Positions 22,435-34,800 of a stretch of 64,000 nucleotides of DNA are shown piece by piece (position 1 is the stretch's first letter; each line of letters starts with the position of its first letter). The notes beneath the pieces are model-generated. The model did no database searches. It saw only the letters and a list, made by a program, of their open reading frames with translations, and had not been told where the DNA came from. The position numbers were made by a program, and so were the translations under genes. Source of the stretch: Amborella trichopoda (taxonomy: Eukaryota > Streptophyta > Magnoliopsida > Amborellales > Amborellaceae); the NCBI RefSeq assembly GCF_000471905.2, contig NW_006499364.1, forward strand, positions 2,776,266-2,840,265, written 5' to 3'.

Positions 22435-22817
22435 CTTTTGGATCCTTGAGGAGGTGTTTGGACCATCCTATCAGGCCGGTGAGTAGCCCTAGCTTGGTAG
22501 ACTACCTCACGCTAAGGACTTGAGCCTGCTTCATCTATGGTAAACTTCTCAGGGTTGAGAAGTTGAGGCTACGAAGGGTCCGGTGTATGATCATGAGGAG
22601 CTTGTAGTGTGGCTTCCTCTTGAATGGGAGAGATAGCTTGGTAGTATTATGGGAGAACCACTCAAACGATGTGGCCTTACTAGCCTTTCTCTACGACTAT
22701 AGCTTTGAGCCAAGAGGACTCTTTGAGTTCAAGGCCCTATACTTGGTGATATGCTCACCAAATTTATTTCGTGCCCTAGGAAAGATGCCATGGTTTCCTA
22801 GCGGGCTTAGGAGTGAC
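22435..22817. other. Unassigned segment between block A and LTR-c
   Basis: About 380 bases with no match elsewhere in the window. A plus-strand open frame from 22620 that runs into LTR-c includes VALLAFLYDYSFEPRGLF, which I do not recognise. It may hold the breakpoint that joined inverted block A to LTR-c. Confidence 0.35.
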
Positions 22818-24026
22818 TATTTGAATGCATTTTTCAGCACCTTGGTCCCTGATGCGGAATAAAGAGGAAGAAGGTCAATAAAGCCTACAAAATAAGTGAA
22901 AATTTCGACAGTCTCAGAATTTCCCCAGAATTGGTCAAGATCTTCATAAGCACTCCAAAAGGCCACCTGCCAAGTTTCATAGCAATTAGACATATTTAAG
23001 GCAGTGAACACAAGGCCTCACGCACCCTGAAATAGACCTCGTAATTAAAACTATCTTTTTGGTGCATCAAACATTTGTGGAGCTACCGTCGTTGAATTCG
23101 ACACAGTCAAAAACCTCTACGGGTCAAGTTGCAGCTTAATCGGGCACTCCAAGACAAAGTTATGGGTAAAATATCAAAATGAGGTAGTCCGCACACTATT
23201 CTTGTGTGGCCATCTTACACCAAAACACCATTAAAGGTGGTTGTTTTTACAGTCACTGGCAATGACTTTCGGGGCCTATATCTCACTCGATCCGAGTTAG
23301 ATCTTGCTCAAATTTGGTAAGCATGTTTGTCTCATCAAGACAATTGATAAGTGGTATGACCCATGATGGTGCCCGAGCAGGCAGAAAATCTAGAGAGAAG
23401 TTGCTGATCCATGAAGAAAGTTGCAAAAAATTCAGCAGCAGTAGGCCTCACTTCGGCGGCCAAATCACGACGCTTGCATACTCAATCGGTAAAAAACTAA
23501 TTGCATTATGTGCGTAAGTTACGTGGCCATCCCTGGTTCAAACTCCTCATACAATGAACGGTTGGATTTCACACACAAAGGCATCGAAGCTGCTGTAAGT
23601 TCTGACCGTCGGATTTCAAGATTTAGACCAAAAACTTAGCGGACGAAATCTTCATCTGAACACGAAATCGAGTTGTTTTTGTTGCAATGTGAGCATGACG
23701 GCATACTCAGTGTGATTCAGTGAAGAAACTGAAGAACTACATTAAGAAACGAGCACACAATCGATCCAAAGTCATGTCGAGGCCCACAAGAAAACAATCA
23801 TCTTTCAATCAAACGGGTATCATGATACCACCCCAGATCGGTCATGGAAGCTCACGCAAGTTCTCAAGCAGTAGCAGGAACTGTTTTGGAATTCCACACA
23901 TTGTTAGGCAGGGGCAAAACAATCATTTTGCACCCATTCTTCGAATTTTGTTTAATTCAATTAAATTGTATTTATCTTCAATTCTGGGTAGATTTTGAGT
24001 GTACACTCATGTTTGGGCTCAATTCT

Positions 24027-24034
24027 ATATAAGC
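24027..24034 (+). promoter_or_regulatory. TATA box of LTR-c
   Basis: TATATAAG followed by CATGCAAAG, in the block shared with LTR-b at 8289. A transcript would start near 24060, just before the CT tract. Confidence 0.65.
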
Positions 24035-24174
24035 ATGCAAAGCCAAATTGAAAAAACCCTTGGGTTCATTCTTAAAGATTCAATTAAGACTTCATTTTTG
24101 CTTAAGCTCGTGGGTGGGTCGTGGACAGAGACAGATGAGAGAGAATAAAATGGTTGTTACCCTTCAGTAAGGTA

Positions 24175-24465
24175 ATTTTCTCTCTCCTCCCCTCTTTCTC
24201 TCTCTTTCCCTCTTTATCTCTCCTCCCCTCTTTCTCTCTTTCTCACTTTTCTCTCCTCCCCTCTTTATCTCTCCTCCCCTCTTTTTTCATTTCCCTCTCT
24301 TCTTCTCATCTTTATCTCTCTCTTTCTCTCTCCTCTTGCTCATCTGTATATCTCCCTTTCTCTCCTCTTGCCCATCTCTATCTCTCCCTTTCTCTCTCCT
24401 CTTTCTCATCTCTAACTCTCTTTCTCTCTCTTCTTCTCATCTTTATCTCTCTCCCTGCTCTCTTT
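24175..24465 (+). repeat. CT-rich tract of LTR-c
   Basis: Words of TCTCTCCTCCCCTCTTT type repeat with loose periodicity. It matches the tract at 8440-8700. The Ser/Leu-rich open frame over it is compositional. Confidence 0.85.
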
Positions 24466-24470
24466 CTAAA

Positions 24471-24930
24471 CACAGCCGGTGATGCTAGTGCCGATTGTGT
24501 CTTCTTTCTTCTCTTCCTTTAAACACAGCCGACGAAGCTCAACATCGACTGTATCATCTCTCTATTCTCTATCTAATACAGTAAGTGAAGCCCAACGCTG
24601 ACTGCATCTTCTCTCTCTTCTCTATCTAATATAGTTGGTGAGGCCTAGTGTCGACCACATCTTCTCTGTCTAATACAGTCGATGAAGCCTAACACCAACT
24701 GCATCTTCTCTCTCTTCTCTTTCCAACCCAGCCGGTGATGCCTAACTCCAACTATGTCTTATCTCTCCTCTCTTCTTAAATACAACTAACAAAGCCTAGC
24801 ACTGACAGTGTCCGTCTCTCTCTTCTCTGTCCAACCTAGGCGATGATGCCTAGCGTCGACTGCATCTTTCCTTCTCGTTCCCTTTCAACACAGCCGACGA
24901 TGCCTAGTGCCGACTGTGTCTTTCACTCTT
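24471..24930 (+). repeat. Array of 9 dyad units (43-55 bp) in LTR-c
   Basis: Units start near 24471, 24525, 24580, 24632, 24675, 24729, 24782, 24836 and 24890. The core is ACACAGCCGACGATGCC then TAGTGCCGACTGTGTC, followed by a CT spacer. ACACAGCCGAC and CGACTGTGT are imperfect inverted arms. The right arm (TAGYGYCGRCTGTGTCT) is also the heart of the 26-bp unit upstream of PMD copy B at 35421-35757. Confidence 0.8.
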
Positions 24931-25069
24931 CTCCTTCTTTCTTTCTCTTCCTCTCTTTCTTTATCTTCTCCTTCTTATTCTCTTACTTCTTACTCCATGT
25001 CTTTATGATTTTCATTCTTTTTATTAACCTTTTGTTTGATTATAAGGGTTGAGATTAGCCTTATATGGT

Positions 25070-25230
25070 AGCCATGTCATCTAGCGGTAATGTTGTTGTG
25101 CCAGAATTACCGCGTTTGCTTTATCTCCACGACAGACTAACCATCATGTTTAGCTAGTCAGTATCGGTATTGACGTGTAGTAGTAATCTTGTTGAACCGG
25201 TATGAGTTGTTGGGCCCAGTTTACTACCAT
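25070..25230 (+). repeat. Two-copy tail module of LTR-c
   Basis: Matches 9660-9830 of LTR-b and 37625-37800. It contains GTCATCTAGCGGTAATG and a diverged second copy near 25175. Confidence 0.55.
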
Positions 25231-25399
25231 GTTTGGCCAATTACCTTCTAGCTTAGTCACTGTCGCCTGGTCAAATGCTTCTCTCCTCCATCTTCCTTCT
25301 CTTATTCTTCTCTTCTTATTATGAATGTACACGCATGTGTGCGTTTATCAGAGAGATCAGGTGAGGTCCACTGACCCACCTATCTTATAACCTTTTTCA

Positions 25400-25515
25400 T
25401 ATATGTGTGATTGCAGAAAACAGGAGAATACAAGCCATGGGAGGCTTTTACGAACCAGTTTTATTACTGGGGGGACTTTCTTCTTGATCTAAGACGTGAG
25501 CCAGCCCGAGTAAGT
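25400..25515 (+). promoter_or_regulatory. Exon-like segment in LTR-c U5
   Basis: TATGTGTGATTGCAG ends at 25416, and GTAAGT starts at 25510, bracketing 93 bases that align with 10029-10125 of LTR-b. Confidence 0.4.
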
Positions 25516-25686
25516 CCCGAACCCACCTTAAATTCCTCTCTCATCGGTTGGTAATACATGTCCTTGTTCTCAAACGAGGTTCTCGACAGACCGATCTTAA
25601 AATGTCTCTAGTCTCCCCTGAAACCAGAGACGCATGCCGCACGATCATTTTGATCCGGATGGCGAGATCGAGGGACCTAACTAGCC

Positions 25687-25705
25687 TGGTGTCTCCACTT
25701 GGGAC
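25687..25705 (+). other. Primer binding site after LTR-c, mutated
   Basis: TGGTGTCTCCACTTGGGAC aligns with the tRNA-Arg-type sites at 10297 and 58953 with a few substitutions, including in the first six bases. Confidence 0.6.
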
Positions 25706-27010
25706 TTACTACCCTTAGTCAGATCGTTCGTGTTTTGCTAGTTCCTTCTTTTATTAACTGCATTTATCTTTTAACACTTCACTTATGGCTTGCGGGTTCT
25801 ACAACCCATTCACCCGGATTGGGGATTTTCTCATCCCCACATTCGTAAGTGTCCTCAGGGAACAAGTTCCTTTAACTTTGTTCCCAACCCTTCTTTTGAG
25901 AAAAGACTCCGGGTCCTTCTCCCAGGTCTTAACCTGGATTGGAGTGAGGAGGGACTTAAAAGTCCCTAACTTCCAATCTCCTCGCTCTGGTGGAAACTCC
26001 ACCAAAGCACCCTACATCGACAACACTTCTGTTGCCACACATAGCATGCACCCAGCCACCAGCAAGTCACTTGTCGGTCGTAGTCTTGAGGTATGCCGAA
26101 GGGCTGCTTAGTCCCTTTCTACAAAAGGCAAGCAAGTTTTCATTGCTTCTGCGGGTCACAGCAATGCTACCCCTCGCATTCCAGAACCACCACAAGTCTC
26201 TATCCTTAAGGGGTCGACACATAGAGATGGAGGCCCTGTGACCTCCACCTCTTACACACACCACAAGGCTCGTGGGTTACCCACTCGAGTCACACCTCGG
26301 GGCAACCCTTCTGTTACCTTGAGTCCATGTCAGACGTAGAACCTTCCAAGGCCAGGTCCTACGCATGCTGCTCACATGCATCTCATTGCTCGGGGCAACG
26401 CCGTCATTACGTGAACTCGAGTATACAAGAGACGACCTCCTCATTCTCCTACTCATCACACACAAGCGCACTCCTGTTCCCTTACAGTCACCCACTCACA
26501 ATTCTCGACCTCCTAAGGCCAGGCCACTTGCTCGAGCCGCGGCTGACACCCAGGTCACCCGTGACCCTTCTTTATGAAATGCACACGCATCGCCATCACA
26601 AACAGCCCCTCCCCCTCGACTTTGGCCTCCTCATGAGTCAATCCTACTCTTGCATGCTCCTACTTCTTCGAACAAGCATCTTGAGCCTTGGTATTCGAAG
26701 ATCTTCCCCAAGGGTACCATCTTAAACCAGCTCCATTATTTTGGTTGTCTCTGGAAACCACAAGAGAGCTCGAGGCAAAAACCCGATGGAAGATCGAGTC
26801 CTACATCCTCTTCGGCACAAGATGACCCCAGTCCCTGACGCTCATCCCTTGCCGCACCTGATGGAGATGGCTCTCTCTTTTGCAAAAAGAACCGATCAAC
26901 GGCAGTCCTGATCACAATTTTGGCACGAGGTCCATCAAAGCCTCAAAGCTAAATGTGATAGAGGTCTTCAAATTTTGAGTAAGGCAATCTAAACAATCAG
27001 TTATGACGAC
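25706..27010 (+). other. Family T leader after LTR-c
   Basis: Noncoding leader aligned with the other four. It carries two units of the leader repeat near 26295 and 26392 (GGGCAAC). Short open frames here lack recognisable domains. The leader ends in a block (26840-27010) that also occurs inverted at about 40080-40300. Confidence 0.6.
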
Positions 27011-28560
27011 CCTCTTTGGCTGAATCCCTTCTACCCTCTTCAGATGAAGAAGCCTAAAGAAAAGCTTCATGAGCCCTACACAGTGGTTAGCATCGTAGAA
27101 GACGACCCAGCCCTTTATCGGCCCCGGTCCCAAGATCTTCGAGAATCGGTTCTCACACAATCGACATACAAAAGCCGAGTTCAGTCAGGGCATGTTGACC
27201 CCCTACTTATTGATCTACCATGCACGACTCGTCACGTTCGCCAGCCCTCAGTTGCAACTAATGCTGACCTCCATAGAGAAACAGTCAGCGTAATGGTCGT
27301 AAGCGAGCTTGGTTATGCGCATGAAGAGCGCATGAACAAGTTTGAGGATATGGTGCACGTGATGATGGAAAAAATCGATCGTATAGAAGCCGCACACCAA
27401 TCAGCTAGCCATGAGGTCTATTACCATCACTAAGATGGTGCACCTCCAAGGCAGCCCTAGCTTAAGGAACAGACAAATCTCGGGGACACTGGGTGTGACG
27501 CCTAATCAAAGGCCGTACCCCTCATACATTGACCAGGTCCTGTTTCCCTTAAATTACAAGAAAGGGAAGTTTCCTCTATTTAATGGAACTACGTCCCTGA
27601 ACTAGCATATTGCACACTTTCAAGCAACATGTCAAGAAACGGCGGCTGATGATAGACTTCTTCTCTGTCAATCTGTTGAAACCCTTGACAGCCCAACTTT
27701 TCAGTGGTATGCTCGAGTCCCTCCAAACTCAGTACATACATGGGAGGAAATGGAGAAACTGTTCTATCAGCGCTTCTATAACGTCGAGAGAGAGGTCCAA
27801 ACCATTAAACTTCTTAGCCTAACTCAAGACTCCGATGAGCCCGTGGACCAATTCATTTCGAGATGGAGAAATTTGGCTGCTCGCCATCCTAGTCCTATGC
27901 TCGAGAAGGAAGCGATCCAAACTTGTGTGCAGAACATTCAACCTGAAATTACTCTACACGTCGAGGCTTCTAATCCGACTTCCATGTCAGAGCTGATCTC
28001 TAAATCAGCCCGCATAGAAAGTCTATCACGCCACCACAGTGGGTCACGACAACAGCCTGCAAGCTCTGGGAACAATCGGGGAAATGGTAGCTCTCGGAAC
28101 AACACACGGGGCAGCCAACAAAAAGGAGTAATCAGTGCAGCCATCACCGTTAATGATCAGAAGAAGGCTCCTCCCAAACATTCGACCTCTCCAAAGGGGT
28201 GAGCACGATGAAGACAGCTCCCCAAGTAGGCAAGAAAAAACAGTCGTACAACCAAGTACCCCCGCCGGCCAACCTTGATCGGGGTGATTATTTCACCAGG
28301 CATAGGAACAATGTCTACCCCTTTGAGAATGAATGGGTCCCTGCACTATTCGAATTATTATTGCAACAGAATATGATTTAGATTCCAGACGCCAAGTTCC
28401 CTGAGTAAGCTGGCCTTGATAGTCAGGTAAATTATTGCGCTTATCATAGAAGGATCAATCATCCCATAGATGACTGCTACACACTAAAAGATATTATCGA
28501 GGCCCAAATCCAGAAGGGTCAAATAAAGCTTGAAGACTTAAAGAAGGCCTTCGGGGTAGC
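27011..28560 (+). pseudogene. gag of the gag-protease/PMD element, block B
   Basis: This is the best preserved Tat-like gag here. It runs from a leader-proximal segment (VQSGHVDPLL, ETVSVMVV, MMEKIDRIE; 27044-27433) through YPSYIDQ and HIAHF-type motifs. The capsid domain follows (27750-28200), with LFYQRFYNVERE, DEPVDQFISRWRNLAAR and QPEITLHVEAS, then an Asn/Gly/Arg-rich stretch. At 28433-28520 comes a knuckle-like YCAYHR with INHPIDDCYTLKDIIEAQI, typical of Tat gag. Breaks occur at about 27430, 27605, 28201, 28380 and 28562. The protein would form the particle shell. Confidence 0.8.
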
Positions 28561-30099
28561 ATAAGCCTCCTATGCAGTAACCATCCAGGAAGAAGATGAA
28601 GCCCCTGGTATCCTTCACGCCTTCTTCATTATAATGCTTCACAAAGGCATAATCACACCAAAGCCTGCAAGGTAACCCCGATGCCTTATTCAGCGGACTG
28701 AGGACCGTTGGCAACCGTATCACCAAATAAGAGGTCATTACCTATGGAAATGCACCAGTTTCCATGACATATTCACAAAGAAAATGCGAGAATGTCAGGA
28801 GTTTCATGACGTTCCAATAAGTGATCCTCAAGCCACTACTCCATCAGTGCAAGAGGAGGACTTTCCAACACAAGACCTTCTTTACAATGATTCAAAATCT
28901 GCTGAACTCTTGACTTCCCATCCATGAATAGTCCACTACAGGTGAAGCAGACTCAAGTCCTTGAGGCGAGAAGTAGTTCATCAAGCTAAGGCTGTTCACA
29001 AGCCTAAAGAGACGAGTCAAACACCACCTTAAAATACCAGAAGGAGACGGGAACCAAGGCCTGCTCGTCGGAGAAACAAGACGGTTCAACCTCCAGTTGA
29101 GTAGGAATTTCTCAGGGCCCTTCCCCCACTGCCAACTTTATTGGATTTCATCTTTGACACGATCCTCCCTCCTCATCGAGAGGACCCCCTAGAGTCATCT
29201 TCCACTTAGAGCATATCCAATGAGGGAGATGACGTTAAAAGCACTCCCCATCGGTCTAAGCATGGGAAATACCTAAAAGACCCCCTGCACACATCGGACC
29301 CTAGTAATGACGCGAAAAGCTACCCAGATCGGTCTGATGAGGGAATGACCTTAAAAGTCCCCCACCTTCTAACCTTTCTCCTTCTTCTTCTGCTTCTCAT
29401 CATTCTTTTCTTATGTCTCCTGTAGGTGCAACCTTGAAATGTTCGGGCTTCAAGGCTCTCGATAGAGCATTCGAAGGAATCAACATAAGCAGGACGTAAT
29501 GAAGACGATTGAGAAATACCTTGGCCTAGGCAGCTGGATTCTTTACAGTTTTTGATGCCCTGGCAGCTAAAGCTAAAGCAGATCCACCTTCTTCAAAGAA
29601 GCACAAAAGTAAAAATCGAAGAAATCCCAGTGGCCCTTTGAGTCTGACCTCGAACATAGATTAAGAGAATCAAGAGGGAAAAGTTTCTACTCTCAGGAAT
29701 CTTGCCACATGGTACAAATCTCAAGAGAAACAGCCACCACGAGGCAGATAAATCTCAGATCGGGGAGGACACTGCAACCTCCACCGCATAAGTCAGGCAC
29801 CTTGAAGTTTCCTAGTCCGCCACTACCCCCTAATCCAAAGACTAATCTACCTATCTTACAGCTCCCTGGACTCCTTCCCGATCCCAATACCTCAAACAAT
29901 CCACTTATTCTCCAATTCCATGGGACACCTCTAATCCCATATACTCAACCACTTCCAAAACCTCAAACCTCCATCACTCGAACTAAGCCAGCTGTGCAAT
30001 TGAGTCAGACGATAGGCCAAAATAAAACTCTTTCCCCCAAACCTTCTCCTCAACCCAACATACCACCAAACCAATGGAAGGACTAGGAGCACAAGGCCT
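28561..30099 (+). pseudogene. Degenerate gag-protease linker, block B
   Basis: This region lies between the knuckle and the protease. It contains a hydrophilic repeat with GDDVKSTPHRSKHG (about 29225) matching 22200 of block A, and a Pro-rich stretch (29709-30086) with LKFPSPPLPP that matches about 21800 of block A. Stops are frequent. No known enzyme domain is seen. Confidence 0.6.
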
Positions 30100-31475
30100 G
30101 GATCAATAAAAGGTGAAATATGATGTGATAGGGCATCTACAAAAGCTTCCAGCTCTCCTAAGTATCTACGATGCCCTCATTCTCTCGAACGATTACCGGA
30201 TGTCTTTGGTTCCGACTCACTCTAACCCAGAGGTGTATAGGACTGAGGTAAAACCCATTTAGGTGGATTTGGTAATTTTAAAAGGATGTATGCCAATCAC
30301 CTTTTCAGAGGATGATCTGCAGCTTGAAGAAAAGTTTTCTAATCGACCTCTCTTTGTCACTGGAGAATTACATGCATGCCCCACCAACCGAATTATGTTA
30401 GATGGAGGGTCGGCAGTCAACCTTATTCTAAGGAGGATTTTTACTCGAATAGGGTTAGGGTCCGAAAATCTTACTCCGACCCACATAACAGTTCAAGAGA
30501 AAAAAGCCAGCTGGCATAGTTCGCCTTCATTTTAAGATCGGTGAGCTAAATAATGATGCTTAGTTGCATGTAATCCACACAGAGACTTCCTACAACATTT
30601 TCATTGGTCGACCATGGCTCCATGACTAGGGAGTGGTTCCATCAACATTGCATCAGTGCTTCAAGTATAGTAGAGATGAGAGACATCATACGATCTATGC
30701 CGATAAGAAACCGTTCCATAGAGTCGAAACTCGCTATACTGATGCTAAATATTACTTCATAGATCTGGTGATGCCTCGGAAACTAAATGATGGAGGTCAC
30801 AAGTCTACAACGAAGACATCATCTTCGCCTCATGAAGATGTCCAGGATGTTAGGAGAACATTGGTGAACATGTTCAAAGAGGATGAAAGGCAAGGCAGAA
30901 TTCTCCCTTTAACCCCTATTCATTCTAACATCCCTACAACCATCTCTGAAGAAGCTCCTTCTTCACAGGAAGAGGAGTCCTCACCCTCTGCCCCCACTTC
31001 TGAGCCACCTTGGCCAGAAGATGAATCAGAGGTTATCTCTGAGATTGAGAAAGTTATAGGGATATAATTCCCAGCTCCAAAGATCACCTATACACCGGAC
31101 CATCAAAAAGTCCTGCATATCCCTATTGCACTCTTGAAGGCTAGCAGGAAGAAAGCAAATTGAGAAAGGACAATCTTCTTCCCCTCAAGAATAGGATCCC
31201 CTAGCAAACTTAAGAAGTAAAGTTTGCAATCTCCAGATCCAATTGGAAGTTTTGTGTATTGCTTCAAAATATCTCAAGGAGTTCGTGCCTTAGATCAAAA
31301 GCTATGATGGGTTTCAAGTAAATGTACCACTAAAAGAGGCCAAAGCCCCTCTTGACTGGACTATCTATAGGGAGCAGGCTCACCAAATGAAGAGGAAAAT
31401 GAACTATGAGCCCTTGGCCAATCAAACATTAAGAGGAGAAAAAGCAATGACTTCCCATTTCGAAGCTATATAAGC
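30100..31475 (+). pseudogene. Aspartic protease plus conserved C-terminal domain, block B
   Basis: KYDVIGHLQKLPALLSIYD lies at about 30118-30174. The retroviral-type protease follows: MLDGGSAVNL with the catalytic Asp near 30401, then a frameshift near 30500, then SYNIFIGRPWLHD and VVPSTLHQCFKY (30590-30670). An acidic Ser/Glu linker with LPLTPIHSNIP and a segment with LHIPIALLKAS (about 31110) follow. The C-terminal domain at 31215-31470 (LKEFV, APLDWTIYREQAHQ, MNYEPL) matches 20145-20387. No reverse transcriptase, RNase H or integrase comes next, only the spacer and the antisense PMD gene. Confidence 0.8.
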
Positions 31476-31479
31476 CACG

Positions 31480-31855
31480 GCAGCCCGTCATGAGGATAAA
31501 CAAGGCCTACGGTATTAATATATCGAGAGGCGTTAAAAAAAATCACATGAGGCACAACAAAGTAAGAGGCGAATGAAATCATGTAGCAAAGTCAATTAGA
31601 AAAAAAAGAGAAGAGAAGCACTTTATCCATCAGTTAAAAATTTTACAAGTACTGAAAAAAGGAAATGAAATGTTCAGAAATGGTCAACTATCTTGTTGAT
31701 CTCTGCTCTGTATGCTACGTAAGAAGCCTTAGGGTCCTGGACACGTTCCCTCAGTTTGGCCACCACTTTAGTCTCCTCCTCCATTGCCACAGTTTCAGAC
31801 TCGATGGTACGATTGAGTTCAGATAAATCTACAATCAAAGAAGCCTCTAGGGCTC
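31480..31855. other. Convergent 3' junction, block B
   Basis: An A-rich spacer separates the ends of gag-protease (plus) and PMD copy B (minus). It is the inverted counterpart of 19850-20140. No terminator-like hairpin is evident. Confidence 0.6.
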
Positions 31856-31856
31856 T

Positions 31857-34800
31857 TCACTGAATCATCTCTGTCTCAAGCTCAGCGAATTCCTGCCTTA
31901 ATATTTGCATCTCCTCACTTATTTCAATCATTCTCTTGTAGCTTCCTTGCGCCTCCCTCTTGAGATCCTGCTGACGGCCAATTATCGTGGACTTCTTCTC
32001 ACTACAAGAATCTATTTCCTCGCGACGACACAAGATGGACTCCTCTAAGGAGGCTAACTTACTAGCCTCCGCTTCATGATGCAGTATTCCCCATCGCCAG
32101 CTCACCATCTCATTTTGTGTTACATCAAAATGGGAAAAGACTTCTGGTGCAGTCCCAACCAAAGCAATCGCGACAGAAAATTCCCTACGCTTGGCCAAAG
32201 CCTCGCCCAGCTCATTGAAAGGTAGCTCCCGTAGACCCTGAAGGCTTGCACGAAGCATGCCTGCAATCATACCAGAAACCGCGCTAAAAATGGGCTTAGA
32301 TGGTGCTGCTGGGATTACAACTACTAAAGAGGCTTCGGCTTCAAGGACTGGGCTTGACGAAGTGATAGTCATCTGAGCCACTAGCGCCTCTAGAGTGATG
32401 GAAAAGTCTAGAGCTTCTTGCCCCTCAGACTTGAGGCAGCCCCAACCTCAACCTGCCTAGGTTCTTCAATACCTGCCTTGTTACCTTGACCCTCGCTTAT
32501 AAGGGGCCTCCACTTTTGTCTTAGCAGCCCCAAAAGAAACCTGTTCCCCATGCTTCTCACCCTCTTGAATTGCCATGTCTACATTGGCAAGTTCAGAAGC
32601 TGCCTCTTCCCTTGGGCCTTCGTCAATCGTCGATTTAGCCCCAGCCATGGTTTCTTCCATCTGGCCTGCGTCCTCAGCAGCTAGAACCTCAGCCATGAAA
32701 ATTTCAACCCCCTCATATTCATGATCTGTGCCCTCGGGGGCAGCGGCCTCTTGGTACTGAGGGGCATCATTAACTATAGGCACTTCTTCTTGACGCATAG
32801 CCTCTGCCTCAGTCGGGGCATTAAACCCCTATGGCACAGAGGCCACATCAGCACCAGATTCCTATCCTGGAGTAGTTTCTTTGAGACCTCTAGCCTCGTC
32901 AGTCTCCATTAGCGGTGGGTCTGACTCCGAAATAGGCCTTGGACTCAAAGGCTCCTCCCCAAGATCCGAAGTCACTTCCCAATCAGAAGGAATAACAATG
33001 GGCTCAGAAGGGCCGGATTCATTTTCTTCAGTCTCTGAAGATGAAGAAGAAAATTCAGGAGTGACAGAAGATGGTGGAGAAGGTACAAAAGGTGGCACAA
33101 GTGGAGTTGCTAAATGATCAGGGGAGGAAGAGTTACCTCCTGGTTCTGAGATCACAGAAAGATGGGCACCCTTATGCCTCTAAGTACGCCCACGAACTAG
33201 AGATGACACACGAATGTCAATACCGGTGGAGTGTTTTCTATTCTTTCCCCCTACCGGAGAAGGAGTGACTGCTTCAAAATTCCCCCTTGAGACGAGCCCT
33301 CAGTCAGTCTACTATGAGGACCATTCTTAATCAGCTCGTTCAGGTCTTGTGTGGGACGCTTCTCATAACCAGGGACCTGTCGGCCCTTACCCCATTCAAA
33401 TATGGAATTGAGTTTATCAAAGATGCTCCCAGTTCTCTATTTCATGGCTAGAAATTCTGGCAAGACGTCATCGGTCGCTATCTCTCGAGGGATCCCTAGA
33501 GCTTACCAGTTCGAGGGATATTCCAAGTTAAAGACTTCATCAGGAGCAGAAAGAACCACCATTCTCCTCTGCCTAGTATCCTTCCACCAGTTGTTGTTCT
33601 CACCTTTCCAAGGGTGATCCTCATCCCAGTATCCGTTGTTGGTGATCCTCCACCAGTTCGCATAAGCCGCAGTCATTTGAACCCTACTGCTGAAGTGAGG
33701 TAACACATACTCACTGATCTCTATCATTATTAGACATGTGGACCAAGTAGTCCGTATATGTTCTGGCAGCCAGCACTCACAGGAGTCTCAAGATCTTCCG
33801 TTTTCCCCATGTTCACCTTGCCTCAGTGCTGTTTAAAAAACACAGAGAAGGGGTAGCTTTGATCAAGTCCATGCTGATGCGCGAAGCGGTGGGGGAATTA
33901 TCCTTCAAATCTAGCACTATGCGGAGTCTGATAAGGCAAAACTCCCCTCTAATTCTCATGATGAACATGAGTTCTCCAATGGTTGTTGGAGCACCGTCTA
34001 GCTCCTTCCTCAGTTCATCAACGAAAGCACGATCAGTGAAGCTCCAAACTGGAAATGGGACCCACCGCATATTTAAATAATGATTCCCAAATAAACTCCG
34101 AGCTCCCCCAGAGGTATGGAATATAGCCTTTTGGTTAGAAATCCTCATCAAGAAGGGCCACAGTTTACCCCCCGAGCTCTGATTCTTAACATAGGTGTCA
34201 AGGAAATAGGCCCCTGGCCACCCGAAAACGTAATGCACGAGGAATGGAGTCTTAAAATCCTTAAGAAAATCCTCTCCTCCTACAATGTCGCTCTCACCCT
34301 CTTTGCCTTTATAAGCCTTTCCAAGGGAGATGGCCCCCAAGCCATGGTAAATGTTACATAAGACTGGCTGAGCAAGCGCATACTCATGCCCTCTTACCAT
34401 GTTGCAGGCCACATACAATACGCCTGGACAAATGTCGTCTGCCCGTCTAGGGAGCACAAAATTGCACAAAAATAAGGCCAAATATGCGACCAAAAAGACA
34501 CAGTCATAGCTGGTCTCAGATTGATACACGAGAGACGTCCCCTTCATAACTGCCTTCCCTTTTCTTTTCTCGACTACCTTCAAGATAGTCCCCACAAAAG
34601 AACTTCACCCATTTGGTGAAGGTTACTCGACCATTACTAGACTTGGCATGAACGAATTGGTAAGCCTCGAAGATCTTTTGAAGACTGGCAGATGGCTCTT
34701 TATCCCCCAAGTTAGCACCACCAAAGATGACCGAGTTCAGAGGCACGAACTCGTCATACATAGCCCCGATCATCAGAAGGCCCCCAATTAAATGAAGATC

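Larger units (their letters stand above)
22818..25686 (+). repeat. LTR-c of the Tat/Ogre-like family T
   Basis: About 2.87 kb, starting TATTTGAATGC and ending before the primer site at 25687. It has the full set of family T landmarks: AATAAAG near the start, the conserved U3, TATATAAG at 24027, a CT tract, dyad array, two-copy tail module and exon-like U5 segment. It has block A on its left and a primer site, leader and gag on its right, so it can serve as the 5' LTR of the element at 22.8-38.2 kb. Confidence 0.8.

Noticed and set aside
30100..31475. Reverse transcriptase after the block B protease
   Set aside because: No RT motif such as a YxDD-type site or GYHQ/SKIDL block is found between the protease and the antisense PMD gene in any frame I examined.
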